In this document: positions 8,075 to 19,664 of the stretch, piece after piece | Numbering within the stretch: the stretch's first letter is position 1 | How the letters are laid out: every line of letters begins with the position of its first letter | Assembly (NCBI GenBank): GCA_963210315.1 | Contig: OY723237.1 | Location: forward strand, 2,108,001-2,172,000 | Direction of reading: 5' to 3' | DNA length: 64,000 nucleotides | From: Rhynchopus euleeides | Taxonomy: Eukaryota; Euglenozoa; Diplonemea; Diplonemida; Diplonemidae | The notes under the pieces: model-generated | Database searches by the model: none | What the model was told of the DNA's origin: nothing | What the model saw: the letters and a program-made list of their open reading frames with translations, nothing else | Translations under genes and position numbers: made by a program

Positions 8075-10134
8075 ATGGGTTGCCAGTTCAACATCCCGAT
8101 CTTTGCGATGATCCTGGTGGCGACATTGGTGAGCACTGCGTCATCCATGGGCGGCGGGCTGATCCTCTACTTCCAAGGGCTCGAGTCGCTGGAGGACTCC
8201 ATGTCGGATACAAGCGCGGGGGAGCTGCGGTCTCTGCGTGAAACCATCCAGAACCAGCTCACGAACATAGAGGTGGGAATCGACTCGCTGCGCCGGTTTG
8301 TCTTTTCCACTGAACGCTTCAGGCCGGGATCGCTGTCTATTGAGTGGGCAGATGCGGTCCGGGCTTACTCATTCGCACAGGTGGCGGGTTCTGCAGGTGG
8401 GCTGCACGCAATCGGGATGTACGTGCCGCCACATGACTGGGCTGTCAACAACGGGTTTGCAGTGATGACGTACGAGGAGTCTCCGGGAAAGACGAGGACG
8501 GGTACGGGTGACATGCTCATGGGAGAGGTGCACGAACAACTGCCCAAAAACCAGACCATACTGACGCCTGATGGTCAGCTGGAGAACGTGCTGGCACCCA
8601 TCTTTGCCCTGGATCCCAAGACAGGGTACAAAGCCATGCACCTGCTCAATTCCCCTGTTGGCTGGCTCTTCGACATTGCAGACCCACGCCTCCCCAAAGA
8701 CGATCCCCGCCAAGGCGACCGCGATTACACGGAACACCCTGTGGCTAATTCTGTGATGTCCTACTGGGGGAAACCTTCACAGTGGGTGTCCTCAAAGGGC
8801 GTGAAGTTCTGGGTCACTCACCTGCGTGCAATCTACATGCCCCCGCCGTTCCCACACCCGCTGCACAGGTTTAAGACTGTGTGCCTGGCGCTGGGTATCG
8901 ACTTCACAACATTCCAGCCGCCGTTCGATGATTACAAACAGGCACACCCCGACACCGTGGTGCTGATGGCCGACAGGCAGACGGGCATTGTGCAAGCCTC
9001 CACCATCCTCCCGATGGTCCCCGACTGGTGCCAGGTGGGTGGGGGCTGTCAGAGATGCGGGCCTTGACAGCCGGGATGATGAAGACCGTGCTGCGTCTGG
9101 AGCAGTTCAGGACATTCATCCCCGATGCGTTGGTGGGGGTTGTCGACGACGACACCGAGTCCTCAGAGGCACCCTCTGTGCGTACCCGCTCCGTCAGCCG
9201 TACCACTCGGTCTGACTCGGCCAGCAGGTCATCTAAGGTATCTCACTCCACACAGCAGCAAGCTGCAGCCGCCCGTCAGTCTCTGGACCTGCACATTCAC
9301 AGCAGGGCTGTGGGTCTGCTGTACGTCAATGCGGTGAACTGGTGGCAAGAGAGCGACGGAAACGACGACAAGGGCCGCCAGTTGCTGGATCGGCACACAA
9401 GCCTTGCGACAGCTGTGCTGGGGGTCGTGTCTTCTCACAACGGGACATTGGACAGCTTCTCTGGCGACCGTTTCCTTGTGGGGTGGAACACAGCAAAGAA
9501 CAAGGGTGACTACGCTGTGTGCGCTGCCGACACCGCATGGGCGCTGCAGGGTACTGTCACAGGCGCGAGACTGTCGTGTGCTGTGGTTTCCGGGCGTGCT
9601 TGGGTCGGCAACACAGGGACGCAGACGGTGCGCCGCTTCTCCGTGATGGCCCCTCTGGTGCCGTGGGCCGTGGAGCTGGAGACATTTGCAAAGTCCCACA
9701 ACTACACGTGTGTCACGGACGACGCAACTGCAACCCGTCTGGAGCATTCGTATGCCTGCCAGGTGGTGGACGCACTCGTCTGCCACAAGAAGAAGGCCGT
9801 CATTGCTGTGCTGAAGCTGTCGGGCCCGATCGAGGTTGATGTTGGAGAGTGGATGTACCAGATTGAGGAGTCGGAGAAGAAGAACGGGGGTACGGCGCTG
9901 CTCAACGACATCGCACGCTCCATCATACGCAGCAACTGGGATGCAGCAAGCAAGTTAACCGCCGGTAGCGAGTCTATTTTGGCAGACCTGCCTGAGTCAT
10001 TCGCGCAGAGCCTGAATCATCAGGTGTTTGTGCCTGCCGACCGCTGTTACGCGCGCAACGCTGCCAATGAGCCGATCAAGAAATACAAGATTATTTCCGC
10101 TGCACCATCCCACAACCCCGCAGCTGCCAAGTGA
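8075..10134 (+). CDS. Membrane sensor / class III nucleotide-cyclase-like protein, frame-broken
   Basis: Two overlapping open frames read as one gene: 8075-9067 and about 9040-10134. The start has a CAAGATGG context. The N-terminus has one hydrophobic helix (residues 8-33), then a Cache-like extracellular region with aromatic/Pro-rich motifs. The second part begins MRALTAGMMK...FIPDAL and then a cyclase homology domain with SFSGDRFLVGWN and SGRAWVGNTGTQTVRR. The second metal Asp (GDRF) is kept, but the first metal position reads YVNAVNWW without Asp, so activity is doubtful. A second membrane helix expected between sensor and cyclase is missing. The junction at 9035-9070 needs removal of 2 mod 3 bases; 14- or 32-nt GT-AG segments would fit, as would an ordinary frameshift or an internal deletion. 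Probably a decaying paralogue of a sensor family. Confidence 0.6.
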
Positions 10135-11026
10135 GCACTGGCCTCTGTGCTGCCTCCAAGCCATTACCACACGACGCTGTGGTCAGGGTCTTGAAATCAA
10201 CTGAAGTTTCAACTGTTGGGACGATGTGAGTTGTTATTGGCCTCTCAAGAGCCATCTCTTACCATGATGTGCTTTTGCCACTTGCTTGCAGCATTCAGCA
10301 GTCCGGCTTAGCTGGCGGTTGCCTCACGTTGTTGCTTCAGACTCATACAGGCTCCTCTGCGACCCCCCGTGTAGTGCGAATATCTGCTCCTGCTCCCTCC
10401 CTCTCTCCCCCTCTTCGCCGTAATCGCGTAGCGATGCGAAGAGAACTTGTGCTGTGCGTCACAACAAGTACACATACACCGCGCACCCTGTGTGCCCCCG
10501 AAGCTGTGCGCGAAGGGGGCAGACCAGTGCATGCGCCCAGGAATAGGGCCTTTTGCGTTACGTAGGGTGTCCCGAGGGAATGTCACACCTTGGCGACCAG
10601 TCTCCAACGCCCAGGTCACCGAGATACGGCCGCCGGATTCGCCGGTCTAGCCCTCGGGGGGACTTCCTCTCGGGGCACCCTGGGTTGTACACTTCTTTGG
10701 CACCCCCAGAAAGAGGCTTCGCGTCTTGAGGCCTCAGGTGGAGGTCGTGTGAGATTGGTTTCCTGGTTTCTGTTGGGCATGCTGTCCGTCTGACCTCTTG
10801 CCTTCCGGTAAGGATGGAAGGGGAAGTGCCCAGCCACTCAGCGCCATTCATCAGGCCGTTTGCGTCGCTTCCCTGGCTGAGTGATCTTTCCCCCGTACTC
10901 AGTGCACCCCGCACAGGTTCGTGTGCCCTCCCTATACGCACAAATACGCATGAACTACGATGTTTGTACACAATTCACTCTGCAACACACACCAGCAGGG
11001 GCATTTACCTGCGACTCTGGCGCAAT
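10135..11026. other. Intergenic; contains a dispersed repeat shared with 42.4-42.5 kb
   Basis: No convincing gene. About 10760-10900 matches 42400-42520 in inverse orientation (shared GATGGAAGGGGAAGTGC and CACTCAGCGCC...CATCAGGCC blocks), so it is part of a dispersed repeat. A CT-rich stretch lies near 10390-10415. Confidence 0.4.
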
Positions 11027-11217
11027 TTTTGGGGTGTTTTTGGGTGAAAAACCGGGCAACCTGGGCCCTTTGGGACCACATAGGCCAGGAAAGGCCAAAA
11101 TTTTCGGTTTTTTTCGGAAATTTTTCGGTTTTTCAGAGTGTGGCAGTCCGCAGACACAGATTTTCGGGTCGGAAAAAAAAATTTTTTTTTCGACCCAAAA
11201 AAATCGGATTTTTTCGG
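11027..11217 (+). repeat. AT-rich repeat unit, copy 1 (second copy 47446-47640)
   Basis: About 190 bp with long T/A runs and TTTTCGG motifs, almost the same as 47446-47640. In both places it ends exactly where the 154-155 bp GGAGGGT-type MITE begins, so the two travel together or share a preferred target. Confidence 0.7.
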
Positions 11218-11372
11218 GGAGGGTCTCCGGTGGCCCCCCCTGGATTTCCGAGAAATTCCCGATTTTTCCTGATTTTCGGATTTTGCTCGAAACTTGCCCT
11301 TGTGTCAACCAGTGGCAAAATTTTCGGAAAATCGGGAAAAATCAGGAAAATCCGGAGAACCGGACACCCTCC
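11218..11372. mobile_element. 155-bp MITE, GGAGGGT termini, copy 1
   Basis: Inverted ends GGAGGGTCTCCGG and CCGGACACCCTCC. The inside is self-complementary (TTTTCCTGATTTTCGG against CGGAAAATCGGGAAAAA). Two further copies (43798-43951, 47641-47794) have the ends GGAGGGTGTATG/CATACACCCTCC. The changed bases are compensatory between the two ends, as expected for functional inverted repeats. Confidence 0.75.
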
Positions 11373-11380
11373 TAAGATGT

Positions 11381-12120
11381 GGGGGTTAAAGCCGCCTGAC
11401 GCCTGCACGTGGCGCCCCTGCTAATCCCCTCGCATTGCACTGCGCGGGGGGTGAACAGAGTCAGCGGTGGGGTGGTTACCTCGGTGGTGAAATGCCTTGT
11501 GCATGGAGCCGGAATAGCCGGGGTGGTGACCTGGTCTATGAAGGGGGAACCCTGAGCCCAAAGAACCGAGATCCCAAGACCTCCAATGGGGGCCGGGCGC
11601 CCCTCGTCCTGTGTCCTCCACGGCGACCCCCTGCGCGGGCTTCCGGGCCGGAGTAGCCCGCCTCCCTTCTGTCATAGACGGAGGTCAGACCACCGCAGTT
11701 GCGTCTCTGTTTCACACAGTGTAACGTACAGGTGGGAGTGGCCCTAGTACGTTCGGGACGCGTATAGGACTCGCACTACGTGGGGGGACGGGATGAAAGT
11801 CCGAAAAGGTTGGAAAAACGTAGGAGTGCATTACACACAATGTCTTCCCATGGGTAAAGACTAGCTAGTTACCCTCACTCCGCGTGGGATCCGGAAACCC
11901 TTCTTGAGCCACCGGGTCTCCTCACACTTTAGGGGGTGGCGCCCCAGGTTGCTAACCAGCGGCAGGTTTTTGCAGAGACCTAAGGGTGTCTCTTTTCCTC
12001 ACCGCAGACAACCGTGTGTGGGAATCGTGTGTAGCCACTGTTTGGGTTCAGTGTCTGGGCATGCGTGGCGCTGGGCCCACTGGTCGTCACCTTTGCCGCT
12101 CGCCACGTAAAGTTGAATAA
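11381..12120 (+). mobile_element. 740-bp retroposon-like insertion with 19-bp target duplications
   Basis: The block is bounded by GGACACCCTCCTAAGATGT at 11362-11380 and again, exactly, at 12121-12139. The left duplicate includes the end of the neighbouring MITE, so this insertion came later. A long duplication and an A/T-rich 3' end (GTTGAATAA) suggest LINE-mediated retroposition. The GC-rich 5' end can fold: GGGGGTTA pairs with TAATCCCC some 35 nt later, enclosing GCC/GGC helices. No ORF of note; a SINE-like or structured-RNA origin is possible. I did not recognise the RNA. Confidence 0.65.
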
Positions 12121-12139
12121 GGACACCCTCCTAAGATGT

Positions 12140-14594
12140 ACATCTTATAATATGCGTGTACGGGAGCCATAATTTGCATTTTCAAAAAACATAAAATTTA
12201 CCCATATTTTGGTGTGATCATGGAACCCCCCAGAACTGGCACAGAACACCGGTCCACAATCCTTCAGGAAATGTCCGTGCAGGTTTGTAATGGCCCTGTA
12301 GTGGGTCGAGAGACCACAAACAAACCTTGTGGTGAGCCCCAGTGACGAAAGGCCAGTTATGGGTGTGAATCGGCACCCCATGGCCAAATGACCCTATCAC
12401 AATACGCACAGATTCCTAACATTCAATGGTGTTGCTGAAAGTGCTTCGCATGATGTGCGCACGAACTACGCACAAGTACGCACGAACTACGCAATATGGC
12501 CTCGTAATGTCACTTTTTTATTTTGTACTGGGGCGGGGCCAGTAATTAGCTCAAAAAGGGTGAAAAAATGCCGAAAATTTTCGAATCCCAGTTAGGGACC
12601 ACTCTGAATCACCTGTATTGTGCAAAGAAACGGGTTTGTTTGCCGAAAAATCACAATGTGTGCCCTCTACAGGCCCCCCCTACCCCCCGGGTACTCGGGG
12701 GGTAGGGGGGTATGAGGGGGGGGGGGCGTTTTCACCCAATTGGTGTTCCCAGTAAGAGGTGTAAATGGACACCCCATCGTCATAACGACCCCACTGCGAT
12801 CCGCACAGATCCCAAACGTTCCAAATAACGGGTTTTTGGAACACCCAAGGAGGGGTCCCGCTGGGTGGGCTGGTGTGGTTGCCTCTCAGTCACATCCTAT
12901 GACCAGCCCCTGAACCAGACCCACGTTTCACGGACGAAGCTTGACAGCTCGACCACAGAAATGACCCCACTACGATCCGCACAGATTCCAAATAGTCAAA
13001 GGAACGGGGTTTTGCAACACCCGAGTAGGGGGCCCCTTTAGGGGGCGTTTTGGTACAATCTCGGCTCTGTAGTGACAAGGGGTTCCGCAGGCAGTGTCCT
13101 TAGTCTTCAGCCACTGTCAAGTGAGCCCATTCTATGGCTTGTCTTGAGGGTGCGTTGTCATCTGTTGGTCACAGGTCCAGACAAACAAACGCTGCAGCTG
13201 GGCGAGGGCTGACTGATGTGTCTTCCGAGGTTCGAGACTTCGGACAACCTAGTTTGGTGAGTCTCGAGCCAGGCTCCTAAGGCCTCCAGAGACAGGTCCT
13301 TCCGCAGCAGTCAGAAGAGTGACTTCCTGCAAACCAGAGGGCCTGGGTGGATATTTGGGATACATGGAGGGCCCCTGCATCAGGAAATGGGCACCACAAG
13401 GTCTGGGACGAGGCCGGTGGTAGTGTTGGTGCAGTCTGGGCTCTGTATTGGAGGTAGCGTGTTTCCCACAGGAGAGAATAAAAAAGTGGCATTGTTGCTT
13501 ATGCACAATGTACGCACAAACTACGCAAAACTACGCACGAACTACGCAATTTGGGCCTTTCAGCAACACCATTCAACTGAACAGGGGTTGGTAAACCAGA
13601 GGGTGAGGTACTACTGGGTCACGTCAGTGGGTAGGTGGCAGGTCACCTAAGGTGCAGTCCATAACGGCTGTCTGTCGGGCCCAATCGGGAGCGAGTCACT
13701 TTCCCACACCTGAAGCAAACCAACATTCCAGGGGTGGTGTGTGGCACCTACACTGCAAAAGTGACCCCACTACGATTTGCACGGAGTCCAATTATTCAAA
13801 TGAATGCAAACCCGATGTTGGGGTGATTGAAAATCTCGGGTTCCATGTCGATTCTGTGTACGTGTGGTTCCTCAGACTCACTGCCTTTGAGGTTTTAGGT
13901 CGTGGCTGTGCCGACTACTGCAGTGCATCACCGACCGGGAGCCCAGCACAGTCCACTCGAGCCCTTCCAGAGCCTGTGGTGTCACCTCAGAGGCAGTGTT
14001 GGTCCACCCACGCCTTGGAACCAGACCCACATTTCAGGGGTGATGTGTGGCACCTACGCCAAGAAAGTGACCCCACTACGATCCGCACAGATTCCGAATA
14101 TTCAAATGAACGGGTTTGTGAAAAAACCGTCTGGGGGTCCCGCTGGGTCTAGGTGGGTGTTGGCTGCCCGACTGACCCTGTCACAAGAAGTGAACCTCCC
14201 AGTCCCCGACACGCACCAAACCCATATACTTGGTGCTGAAGAGGCCCCAGGCCCTCAGGATTGCGAGGATCGGCCCCATGTTGGGGCCAAGTTAGCTACC
14301 ATTTCCCCAGGGTACATTTCTCGAAGGATTCCTGAAGGGCCCCTAGAACTGGCACAGACCTGGCACAGAACCGGCACAGAACTGGCACAGAACCCCTATA
14401 TGATCACACCATATTTGAACATAAGATGTACATCTTATGTTCAAATTTCGCTTTTTTATGGCATTTTCCAGTGCCTAGTGGACGCTGTAAACAGAAAAGT
14501 CGAATATAAGATGTACATCGGAGGATCCTTGAAATCGGTAGTGGACAGTAGCGGACAGTAGCGGACAGGGCGGACATTTCCTTGTGGAAAAAGT
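12140..14594. repeat. Gene-free repeat tract with several copies of a ~60-bp core
   Basis: No gene. A core starting GACCCCACTACGATCCGCAC and continuing with an AAATATTCAAAnGAACGGG-type stretch recurs near 12388, 12786, 12962, 13760 and 14067, always on this strand and usually after GTGTGGCACCTACnC. Further copies: 14753, 17289, 22906, 23105, 23494, 52820 and 61874. Short palindromes such as ATAAGATGTACATCTTAT occur at 12135 and 14420. Direct ACTACGCACGAACTACGCA repeats lie at 12460-12495 and 13505-13550. Confidence 0.6.
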
Positions 14595-15322
14595 CAGGGG
14601 ATAAGATAGGTCTGGTTTTCCGGTTTTCAAAACCAGGGTTTCCCGGTTCCCGGTTTTCTGGGGAAAAAAAAAGGTCGATCTCATTTTTGGCGGTTTTTTT
14701 GTGACTTTGGGACAGTAAAACAGTCAGAAAAAACGCCATAAAAAAATAGAAAGTGACCCCATCGTGATCCGCACAGAGCTCAAATAGTCCAAAGAAGGCA
14801 GAGAAGCGGAGAAGAAAAAATGGACCTAGCGGGTGGCCCGGTGGGTGGTGATGCCCTCGTCATGCAGGTCTCTTCTGTTTTGAAGGTGCACACATGGTGG
14901 ACTCCAGCCACCATGTCTAAGAGGGAGTCTAAGACTGCAGTCTGGAGGGCTGAGACGAGAACACGAACGACTTTCAAGCAGTCTTGAAGGTCGCCAAGCC
15001 TATTGGGGGCAACTAACAGATGAGATTTGTTTGTTGCCTGTCGTCACAGCTAGGTGCCCATCTCCTCGATAACGGAATGTGTGCAGAGATCTCGTGGACC
15101 CTTTGGCCATTCTGTCGTGCACCCACTCCACCCACAACGCACACCTGTCACGAGTGGTCACTCCCCCGTCCTCCTCCACCCTGAAGGTTGAATCCTCAAG
15201 GACCAGTGATCTCCTGCTGGCCGGGCTGCGATACAGTTCGCCTTGCTGGCCAACTGGAGAGCCAGACGTTCACTACCGTGGCCTCCGGCGGCTGGGGGGC
15301 TCCGCCCCCCAGACCCCCCTGT
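14595..15322 (+). mobile_element. CAGGG-ended DNA element, copy 1, truncated and internally deleted
   Basis: Matches the complete copies at 17130 and 52663 from its CAGGGGATAAGATAGG terminus onward, but lacks about 240 bp of the embedded CMC-type MITE (the deletion joins at GTCTG) and stops matching near 15322, so the 3' terminus is missing. Confidence 0.75.
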
Positions 15323-16739
15323 GGCGTACGTCTCGTACTCAAGTCCTTCGAATCCCATCAGGTCGGGGTCCAACCACTCCAGTCGCCTCTGAGGACGCAG
15401 CCAACTCGCACAGAATCTGTACGCCCACACGAACAGATGTTCGCTACCGTGGCCTCCGGCGGCTGGGGGGCACCGCCCCCCAGACCCCCCATGTAGCGTG
15501 TGCCCGTCCATCTATCTCACTTCCCTGGGTACAGTGCAGCGTAGGAGGTCAGCGCCGCATCCATGAAGCGCTTCTTCGAAGCCTGACTGACATCGGACAG
15601 GAGGTCGGGCTTCCCCACCTGGGAGGTACACTTGCCGCGTTCGCGACATGCGTGACACGCGACACGCTACCTGAAACGTGAGTGTGCCTTGCTAACACGG
15701 GCATTTCAACGGTCTGCCGACGACCGTTCCCCAAACCAGTAAACCAGCAGTTTTGGAAAATCGGAGAGATCACCCTACTGCGCTGAATATGGTGCGCACC
15801 ACTGCAAAAATCCCCGGGAGCTTTTGGGCTTTCAGACCTGAAGGGGCCAGCAGGTGGGTGGCGTCGGGGAGTGGCAACTTTGTAACTGTCCTCCAGCTGC
15901 TGGCATGTCCAGCCCTGCGAGAGTGCCAAGGTGTATTGAGTCCCTGCGGAGCACAACCCCCGATGAGAACGAGTGCCAGATGATCCTCATTCATTTTCAG
16001 CTGTAACGCGCATGAGGGGCACTCTCTGCCGCAAGCATCTCTGGGCATCACTCGAGAGCTGTCAATGATGACGCGGAGAGAAATCAGAGAAAAAGTCCCG
16101 CCTGACGGGCACGCGCCTGGAAACTGTGGGGGGGCGAGCAAAAAATCCCTTGTAAAAATTCTTAGAAAAAACCTGGTTCCCCGACCCAAAAAACCTGGAA
16201 AAAGGGCTCGTTCCCCGCCCAGGCCTGGTCCCCCTTACAGAATTAGCCTTTTTTCAAAAAAATCGGAAAATTTCGGACCGCAATTTGTACCCAAGAAAGT
16301 GCCGAATTTTCAGACTTGGTCCGATTTGAACGATTTCCGTGCCTCTTGCAACCCCCATGAGGGGCGGCTGCTGTTTCGGGTTCTTCCGGTGGTACATGCT
16401 GGGGTGTCAGGACAGGGAATCCTGCTCGCTGTACCCGTGATCCCTGACGCAGCCAGGAAGTGGAGAGCCTTGGAACCCTGGTTGAGGCCTGTAACACCCG
16501 GCCTTCCTGCCACTTGTGGCATTGTGGAGTGGAGGTGGTTATGGAGAAGGTTCTCTCTCCGTCCGGTCAAGCACAACCGTCCTCTCCAGCCAGGGGTCAT
16601 CTACTTTCCAAACAAGGGCCAGGAACATGCTCAAACAAACTAATTGATCAGAAAATCTGGCTTGCCGTGGAATCATTGAGCAAAATTTGGGGAGTGATTG
16701 GTGCCCCATTGCTGCATATGACATGTCCATTTTTGACGA
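15323..16739 (+). pseudogene. Exon-like debris of unrecognised host genes
   Basis: No intact gene, but several protein-like stretches. One ends GGTLAAFATCVTRDTLPE directly before a GTGAGT donor at 15679. A second reads SGNFVTVLQLLACPAL and stops at 15983. A third (16340-16643) reads FRVLPVVHAGVSGQGI and ends at TAA 16643. They are in different frames and separated by AT-rich repeat, so they look like scattered exons or relics. Function unknown. A GC-rich hairpin (GGCTGGGGGG...CCCCCCAG) occurs at 15455-15493. Confidence 0.25.
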
Positions 16740-17129
16740 TTTTTGGGCAGAATTTGGTGCGTGGGACCTTTCGATTTTCATGAATTTTTCGGAATTTCGT
16801 GGGGACCGGTACCCCATTTGAGGGCCAAAAATCTCATTTCCGAGGCCTGGGAATGGTCGCAGTGGCCTCAGATGTCCAAAAACGTTCAATTGACCTCTCC
16901 TCGAAAAAAAATTCGAAAGGTCCCCCCACTGGCACCCCGGATTAGGACATGTCTCTGGGGGTGTCCGGGGGCATTTTTGGCCCATTTTTGGCTGGGGAAA
17001 ATGGGCCATTTTTCACGGTTTTTTCGGTTTTTTGTCCGGACCGGGACCGCATTTGAGGGGCCAAAATCTGATTTCCGAGGCCCGGGAATGGTCGCAGTGG
17101 CTTCATTTGGCCAAAAACGTTCAATTTAC
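16740..17129 (+). repeat. Tandemly duplicated AT-rich unit, target of the CAGGG element
   Basis: A sequence with CATTTGAGGGCCAAAA and TTTCCGAGGCC...GAATGGTCGCAGTGG occurs at about 16818-16905 and again at 17050-17129. The second copy is interrupted by the CAGGG element and resumes at 18323 (CCTTCTCC...ATTCGAAAGGGTCC). The first copy therefore serves as a paralogous empty site. Confidence 0.7.
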
Positions 17130-18322
17130 CAGGGGATAAGATAGGTCTGGTTTTCCGGTTTTCAAAACCAGGGTTTCCCGGTTCCCGGTTTTCTGGAAAA
17201 AAAAAAAGGTCGATCTCATTTTTGGCGGTTTTTTTTGTGACTTTGGGACAGTAAAACAGTCAGAAAAAACGCCATAAAAAAATAGAAAGTGACCCCATCG
17301 TGATCCGCACAGAGCTCAAATAGTCCAAAGAAGGCAGAGAAGCGGAGAAGAAAAAATGGACCTAGCGGGTGGCCCGGTGGGGCCCGGTGGGTGGTGATGC
17401 CCTCGTCATGCAGGCCTCTTCTGTTTTGAAGGTGCACACATGGTGGACTCCAGCCACCCTAGCGAGTGTCTAAGAGGGAGTCTAAGACTGCAGTCTGTAC
17501 TGGAGACGGGAGTCTATTTTCCAGCTAATTTACGACTCCCGCTAGTTGAGACTCATGGGAGACACACGGTGTACTCCAGCGGAGGTAGGGTAACCTCCGC
17601 TGGAGTTCACCGTGTCGTCTGCCTCTGTGCAGCGTCACTCGGTGCCATCGAATACATGGCGACAGCCCACCAACTCGAGACAGATCTGCTTGTCTGGAGG
17701 GCTGAGACGAGAACACGAACGACTTTCAAGCAATCTTGAAGGTCGCCAAGCCTATTGGGGGCAACTAACAGATGAGATTTGTTTGTTGCCTGTCGTCACA
17801 GCTAGGTGCCCATTTCCTCGATAACGGAATGTGTGCAGAGATCTCGTGGACCCTTTGGCCATTCTGTCGTGCACCCACTCCACCCACAACGCACACCTGT
17901 CACGAGTGGTCGCTCCCCCGTCCTCCTCCACCCTGAAGGTTGAACCCTCAAGGACCAGTGATCTCCTGCTGGCCGGGCTGCGATACAGCGAAGCCTTCCT
18001 ACTTACAAGCGAATCCAGACTGTAGGGAACAGATGATCACTACCGTGGCCTCCGGCGGCTGGGGGGCTCCGCCCCCCAGACCCCCCTGCGTAAAAAAATT
18101 GCACCAGACCGGTTTTTTGGCCGAGAGTCCAAACTTTCAAAGCAGCTGCTGCGCCTGCCCCACCAAGCAGCCTCAGTACGACAGGACGCGCGCAGGCACC
18201 GGGCCCTCTCAGATTCTGGGAGGGTTTGCGCGGGTCGCGCGCGCCGAAGGCGCGCGCGAAAAATTTTCAAAACCAGAAAAACCGGAAAACGGCGCCAGAA
18301 AAAAAGTCTATCTTATACCCTG
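17130..18322 (+). mobile_element. CAGGG-ended non-autonomous DNA element, copy 2, complete
   Basis: Begins CAGGGGATAAGATAG and ends CTATCTTATACCCTG: inverted repeats CAGGGKATAAGATAG. Direct 7-bp duplications AATTTAC flank it (17123-17129 and 18323-18329), and the paralogous empty site at about 16880 confirms the insertion. The inside has an embedded CACGGTGG-type MITE, a GC-rich hairpin (18053-18087) and a GCGCGC hairpin near 18237-18258, and no transposase. A 7-bp duplication with this terminus does not let me name a superfamily; P, Dada and hAT are options. Confidence 0.85.
17436..17614. mobile_element. Degenerate CMC-type MITE nested in the CAGGG element
   Basis: Ends CACATGGTGGACTCCAGCC and GCTGGAGTTCACCGTGT resemble the termini of the two-gene transposon at 43954-47419, with GACTCCCGCTAG-type subterminal motifs. 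The same insertion sits in copies 1 and 3 (52958-53136), so it was there before the host element spread. Confidence 0.7.
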
Positions 18323-18462
18323 AATTTACCCTTCTCCAAAAAAAAATTCGAAAGGGTCCCCCTACAGGCCTCTGGCTAATTCTGGGGCCGGACTTAACGT
18401 TGGGCCGGAGGGGGGGGGGGGGCCCTACCCTACCACGGTGGGATCATGAAAAAAATAGTACT

Positions 18463-18757
18463 ATATATAGTGACATGGCGACTATAATAGTCACTATAAT
18501 AGTGGACCTGCGACTATTATAGTGACTATAATAGTGGCAGGTCCACTATAATAGTCACTATTATAGTCGCCATGTCACTATAATAGTCACTATTATAGTG
18601 GACTTGTCACTATTATAGTCACTATAATAGTCGCATGTCCACTATTATAGTCACTATAATAGTGACATGCGACTATTATAGTGACTATAATAGTCGCCTG
18701 CGACTATTTTTACAACTATAATAGTGACAATTCTAGTGGCATGCGACTATTATAGGC
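18463..18757. repeat. Palindromic AT satellite, left arm
   Basis: Tandem CACTATTATAGTGACTATAA-type units of 20-26 bp. Each is itself palindromic, so very long hairpins or cruciforms can form. The same units recur at 19665-19900. Confidence 0.85.
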
Positions 18758-19664
18758 AAGATGGCTGAGTTGCCGGGCGTCTACAGATGCTCCACACACA
18801 CGACGAGCGCCAGCAGGAGTACTGGTTTCCGACCGATTCCCGACCACCTCTAATTCCACAAGGGCGCAGGCAGCCATATGGGGGTTTTCATTCCATTCCC
18901 AGACATCCGAACATAGTCACCTAGGGGGGCCACCACGCAAGGCCGCTGACATGCACAGTCTCACGCCGCTTTGTGTACGTAAATCTGCACCCAAAGTTGC
19001 CCCCCAACCGCCCGGTAGGTAAGACCCTCGGGGTGCTGCATCCCCATCATCGGGTCACCTAAACTTTCGGCAAAAAAGCACTCCGTCTTGAACTTTAAAA
19101 ATCTGAAAATTCTGAAAAAGAAAAGCAGCGCAAAGCAAGGCAACAAGGGAGCAATGCGATGGGTGGGGGCACGAGCTTGAACAGGGCAGGGTCAGGGGGG
19201 CCGGGCAGGGTCGGGGGGAGTTTAAAATAGCTGGACAATCAGCTATGGTTCTGAGCAATGGCCGTGTCGTCATTGCTCTTTTGATGCATTCTCTTGACAT
19301 ACTGGATACCGTCAATTTTGACACACGTCTGTACCGTCTGTAATCCACGAAATGACCCAAACATGATGTGCTTCATTTTTGGGACCGTCTGTGTGATCAG
19401 GATCAAAGATCTCGGGGTTTCTACGACTTCCTTCGAAAATGGAAGGTTCCAGATCACAAGGACCAGACTTTGGGGCCATATTTTTTTTGCTCTATTTTTG
19501 AGGCGAATTTTCACCAAGGCCGAACAGGCCAAATTCGCGGGCCGTTTTAATGCGTTTTAGGCCTCAAAACAGGCTCAAAAACCAAAAATTCCTTCGAAAA
19601 TGGGCTCAAATGTGCAAAATGGACCCATCCGAAAAAAAAATCGAAAAGGGTCCCCCTATACATG

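Noticed and set aside
9068-10134. Functional adenylate cyclase
   Set aside because: The first metal-binding Asp is absent and the gene is frame-broken, so only homology is claimed.
10440-10830. rRNA, tRNA or spliced-leader RNA gene
   Set aside because: GC-rich and foldable in places, but no cloverleaf, 5S box or leader-like motif could be matched.
16065-16643. Single 192-aa gene
   Set aside because: The first half is AT-rich repeat sequence shared with other loci; only the last part is protein-like.
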